Below are positions 62,072 to 64,000 of a stretch of DNA of 64,000 bases, piece by piece. This DNA comes from Planctomycetota bacterium. GTDB lineage: Bacteria; Planctomycetota; Phycisphaerae; UBA1845. The DNA lies in assembly GCA_030616775.1 (NCBI GenBank), contig JAUWWQ010000011.1, positions 1 through 64,000 on the forward strand, read 5' to 3'. Made by a program: the position numbers and the translations under genes. The notes under the pieces were generated by a model. The model did not search any database, was not told the origin of the DNA, and saw only the letters and a list, made by a program, of their open reading frames with translations. Positions within the stretch are counted from its first letter, which is position 1; each line of letters opens with the position of its first letter.

Positions 62072-63679
62072 ATGGCTGTCAGGGTTTCGCCCATGAGCAT
62101 GAACGCTGTCAGTCATCCTACCGTTCGGTTTCTGGTTCGGCGTTATGTCGGGCTGCTGACGATCCTGGCGGTCCTGTTTGTCTTGCAGGCCGGGCTTGTG
62201 CCATTCGATTTTATGGGGGGCCGCCCGAACGCCGGATCGACCGCCCTTTTCGGGGCCAAGGTCACACCCCTGACTTTCCCGGACATCGTCAGCAACATCT
62301 TTCTGTACGTCCCGCTTGGAGCCCTACTTTATTGGGCTCTATCGTTAATCCTAAGAAGCCGGACACTGGTACTGCCCGTGACGATCGTCATCGCCGCCGC
62401 GCTCAGCGGTGCCATCGAGTGGATTCAGGCCTACTCGCCTGCGCGGGTATCCTCTTTTATCGATTTCGTGAGCAACGTCCTTGGGGCATCCCTTGGGGCG
62501 TCCATTACATGGATGTGTCGCTGGATCGGTCGTCGGTTGTTGGGAGCCGTTGTCTTTGAACTCCGCTACCGCCCGCAGGCTGTCCTTCTGAAGCTCTACT
62601 GCCTGGTGCTGGTCGTGTTCGCCGCCATCCCCTTCTCGTTTTCGTTTGATACGAGCCGGTTAAAACGGGCGGTCAAGTCCGCCAACTTGGTTCCCTTCCG
62701 TGCGGGCAAGATGAATGAGGCTCTCACCGACGAGGTGCTGGCCCGGGGCGACTATACCGCGTACTCCCATCTTAAATGGCAGCGCATGAAACGCTGGTCA
62801 CGATGGGCGGCGGAGTGCGCCTCGTTTGTAGTTTTAGCCTGGTTGTGGTTGTCGGTCGTACGATACGACTACGGATTTGGCCGGTGGGCGGCCAAGGTGC
62901 TGGTATTCTGGCTTGGAGGGACGTTCGCCGTCGGCCTGAGCGCTTTGCAGTTTCCGATCATCTCCCGGGCGTGTGACGTCACGGATATTCTGTTCCGCCT
63001 GCTGGGTCTGTGGCTCGGCCTTGTCACTGTGTCAATCTACCTGCGCGACAGCGGGCGTATCACGCCCGCGCTCCAAGCTCAGGCCTGGCAAAGACTCGCC
63101 AAGGTCGGATGCGCTGTCGCGGCCGGGTACATCTTCTACGCTGGTCTGATTCCGCTGACTTTCGATCTGGGAAGTGATGGGCCGGCGGAATCCTTCGCCT
63201 CCAAGGCTTTCCTTCCGTTCTATGGGTATTTCATAGCCCGCTTTGACCTGATGATGGATGACGCCATGGAGAAGTTCGCCTGCTATGTTGTCTTCTCGGC
63301 GTTGCTGGCCACGTGCTGGACGGGGATGACCGGCGCCGGGCCCAGGTCACGACCGCTGGCCATTGCGGCTGCCGGCGTGGCGATCTCCGTGGTCATTGAG
63401 CTGTTCCAGATGTTCATTCCGGTCCGCGTCACGAGTCTGACCGATCCGATCCTGGCCGGCGCCGGCTGCCTGGCTGGGGCGATCGCTCAGCAGTACGCGG
63501 TGAAGTTCTACCAGCTCGCTTCATCTATCCATTTCGTCGCCCCGGACGAGCCTGCGCACCTCGCGGCGGCCACACAGGGTCTGGCGCCCGGTGACGCTCT
63601 AATCGCTACGTTGGCTGAGCCAAAGCCGGACGCACCATCCGAACCCTCGCCGACGCGTCCTCCCGTGCGTCGGCGCTAG
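62072..63679 (+). CDS. VanZ-like membrane protein with two VanZ-type segments
   Basis: The 535-residue integral membrane protein has several transmembrane helices in two halves. The first VanZ-like part has FPDIVSNIFLYVPLGALLYW and GAIEWIQAYSPARVSSFIDFVSNVLGASLGA (VanZ-type ExP..R..S..D...N..G). The second half has MEKFACYVVFSALLATCW and VVIELFQMFIPVRVTSLTDPILAGAGCLAGA, a second copy of the same pattern. A Pro-rich C-terminal tail (PKPDAPSEPSPTRPPVRRR) closes the chain. ATG 62072 or 62093 could be the start. VanZ-like proteins often accompany polysaccharide or exosortase loci. Confidence 0.82.
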   Translation: MAVRVSPMSMNAVSHPTVRFLVRRYVGLLTILAVLFVLQAGLVPFDFMGGRPNAGSTALFGAKVTPLTFPDIVSNIFLYVPLGALLYWALSLILRSRTLVLPVTIVIAAALSGAIEWIQAYSPARVSSFIDFVSNVLGASLGASITWMCRWIGRRLLGAVVFELRYRPQAVLLKLYCLVLVVFAAIPFSFSFDTSRLKRAVKSANLVPFRAGKMNEALTDEVLARGDYTAYSHLKWQRMKRWSRWAAECASFVVLAWLWLSVVRYDYGFGRWAAKVLVFWLGGTFAVGLSALQFPIISRACDVTDILFRLLGLWLGLVTVSIYLRDSGRITPALQAQAWQRLAKVGCAVAAGYIFYAGLIPLTFDLGSDGPAESFASKAFLPFYGYFIARFDLMMDDAMEKFACYVVFSALLATCWTGMTGAGPRSRPLAIAAAGVAISVVIELFQMFIPVRVTSLTDPILAGAGCLAGAIAQQYAVKFYQLASSIHFVAPDEPAHLAAATQGLAPGDALIATLAEPKPDAPSEPSPTRPPVRRR

Positions 63680-63847
63680 TACCGTGTTTCACAAATACTA
63701 CGACTATAGATCACGCGCCGAGCCGCAGGCTTTAGCCTGCGCGGAGCACCGCGCGGGCTAAAGCCCGCGGCTCAGGTAATCGCGGGACCGAGAAGGGATT
63801 CTCGGTCCAGCAATGAAAGTCGCGTTTCTTATGAAACACGGTACTAG
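63676..63847. mobile_element. Possible MITE-like element with 16-bp terminal inverted repeats
   Basis: CTAGTACCGTGTTTCA (63676-63691) is mirrored perfectly by TGAAACACGGTACTAG (63832-63847). Inside lie the paired palindromic arms at 63720-63744 and 63749-63773 and another hairpin (GGGACCGAGAA/TTCTCGGTCC, 63784-63808). No ORF lies within. The layout suggests a non-autonomous element or a large structured repeat. The left end overlaps the last codon of the VanZ-like gene. Confidence 0.6.
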
Positions 63848-64000
63848 GGCACTTCTTTGCACGAAACCCTCCGAGCGGAAACGGCACTAGCACGCCGGGC
63901 TCGCCCGTGTCCACTGCCGTCCGACCCACAAACTCCGATGCTCTTTTGCTCGAAGCAGTTGCGAATTTCACAGCCTGCCGGCAAGAGTCGGCGTCCAGTG
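63848..64000. other. Window edge, no gene recognised
   Basis: A minus-strand reading (63732-63971) crosses the repeat and has no start signal or family resemblance. Nothing else is seen. Confidence 0.3.

Overview
This window reads as a chromosomal segment of a planctomycete, most likely from the class Phycisphaerae or a close relative, with GC around 60%. The placement rests on gene content: secreted proteins with short-repeat beta-helices and dockerin-like Asn/Asp-rich tails; a relic of an IPTL-CTERM-tailed protein; a prepilin-like protein of the AFTLIELLVVI type; PEGA, PD40 and DUF1579-type lipoproteins or exported proteins; a Memo-family protein; VanZ-like and EpsB-type polysaccharide proteins; and an rpmA-obgE-coaX-MnmE-like block. 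No rRNA, tRNA, CRISPR array or intact mobile element was recognised. The placement is inference; no marker gene phylogeny was possible.

Layout. Positions 1-8.4 kb (minus strand) hold a large surface beta-helix protein, endonuclease III, a MoaD-MoaE fusion, an O-methyltransferase and an Mrp/ApbC Fe-S carrier. At 8.7-13.8 kb (plus) come an exported protein, a PhoR/PhoB-like two-component pair, a CBS-domain protein, a YfcE-like phosphoesterase and a PEGA lipoprotein. At 14-20.9 kb (mostly minus) are a ROK glucokinase, a Memo protein, transketolase and an enoyl-CoA hydratase. At 21.5-27.2 kb (plus) lie rpmA, obgE, coaX, a shortened MnmE-like GTPase and a Ser/Thr kinase. At 28.5-35.3 kb are envelope lipoproteins, a DUF4091/GH123-like protein, a pseudopilin and a PTS EIIA. 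A decayed, repeat-rich stretch (35.3-37.6 kb) is followed by a PD40 lipoprotein, a CsgG/LpoB-like lipoprotein and a Xer recombinase.

At 41.3-44.9 kb there is a compact three-gene unit: a zinc-ribbon membrane protein followed by two large SPFH/band-7 proteins. It is followed by a broken IS5-type transposase and an etfB-etfA-(Fe-S oxidoreductase) module that should pass acyl-CoA dehydrogenase electrons into the menaquinone pool. The last 14 kb hold two large membrane proteins of the glycosyltransferase-39 type, an AMMECR1-like protein joined to an alpha/alpha-toroid domain, a DacZ-like diadenylate cyclase, a PHP phosphatase, a TM2 protein, a polyprenyl glycosylphosphotransferase and a VanZ-like protein.

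The most unusual features are: (i) the tandem SPFH unit with repeated N-terminal modules; (ii) the AMMECR1-like/toroid fusion; (iii) a dispersed family of palindromic repeats, one copy lying inside a lipoprotein reading frame and another inside a ~172-bp element with perfect 16-bp terminal inverted repeats; (iv) several gene relics (AlbA_2 domain, IPTL-CTERM protein, IS5 transposase) near such repeats; and (v) enzymes missing or changing a normally conserved residue (isochorismatase-like without the Cys, CoaX with Glu for Asp, kinase with DMG, MnmE-like without the C-terminal Cys motif).
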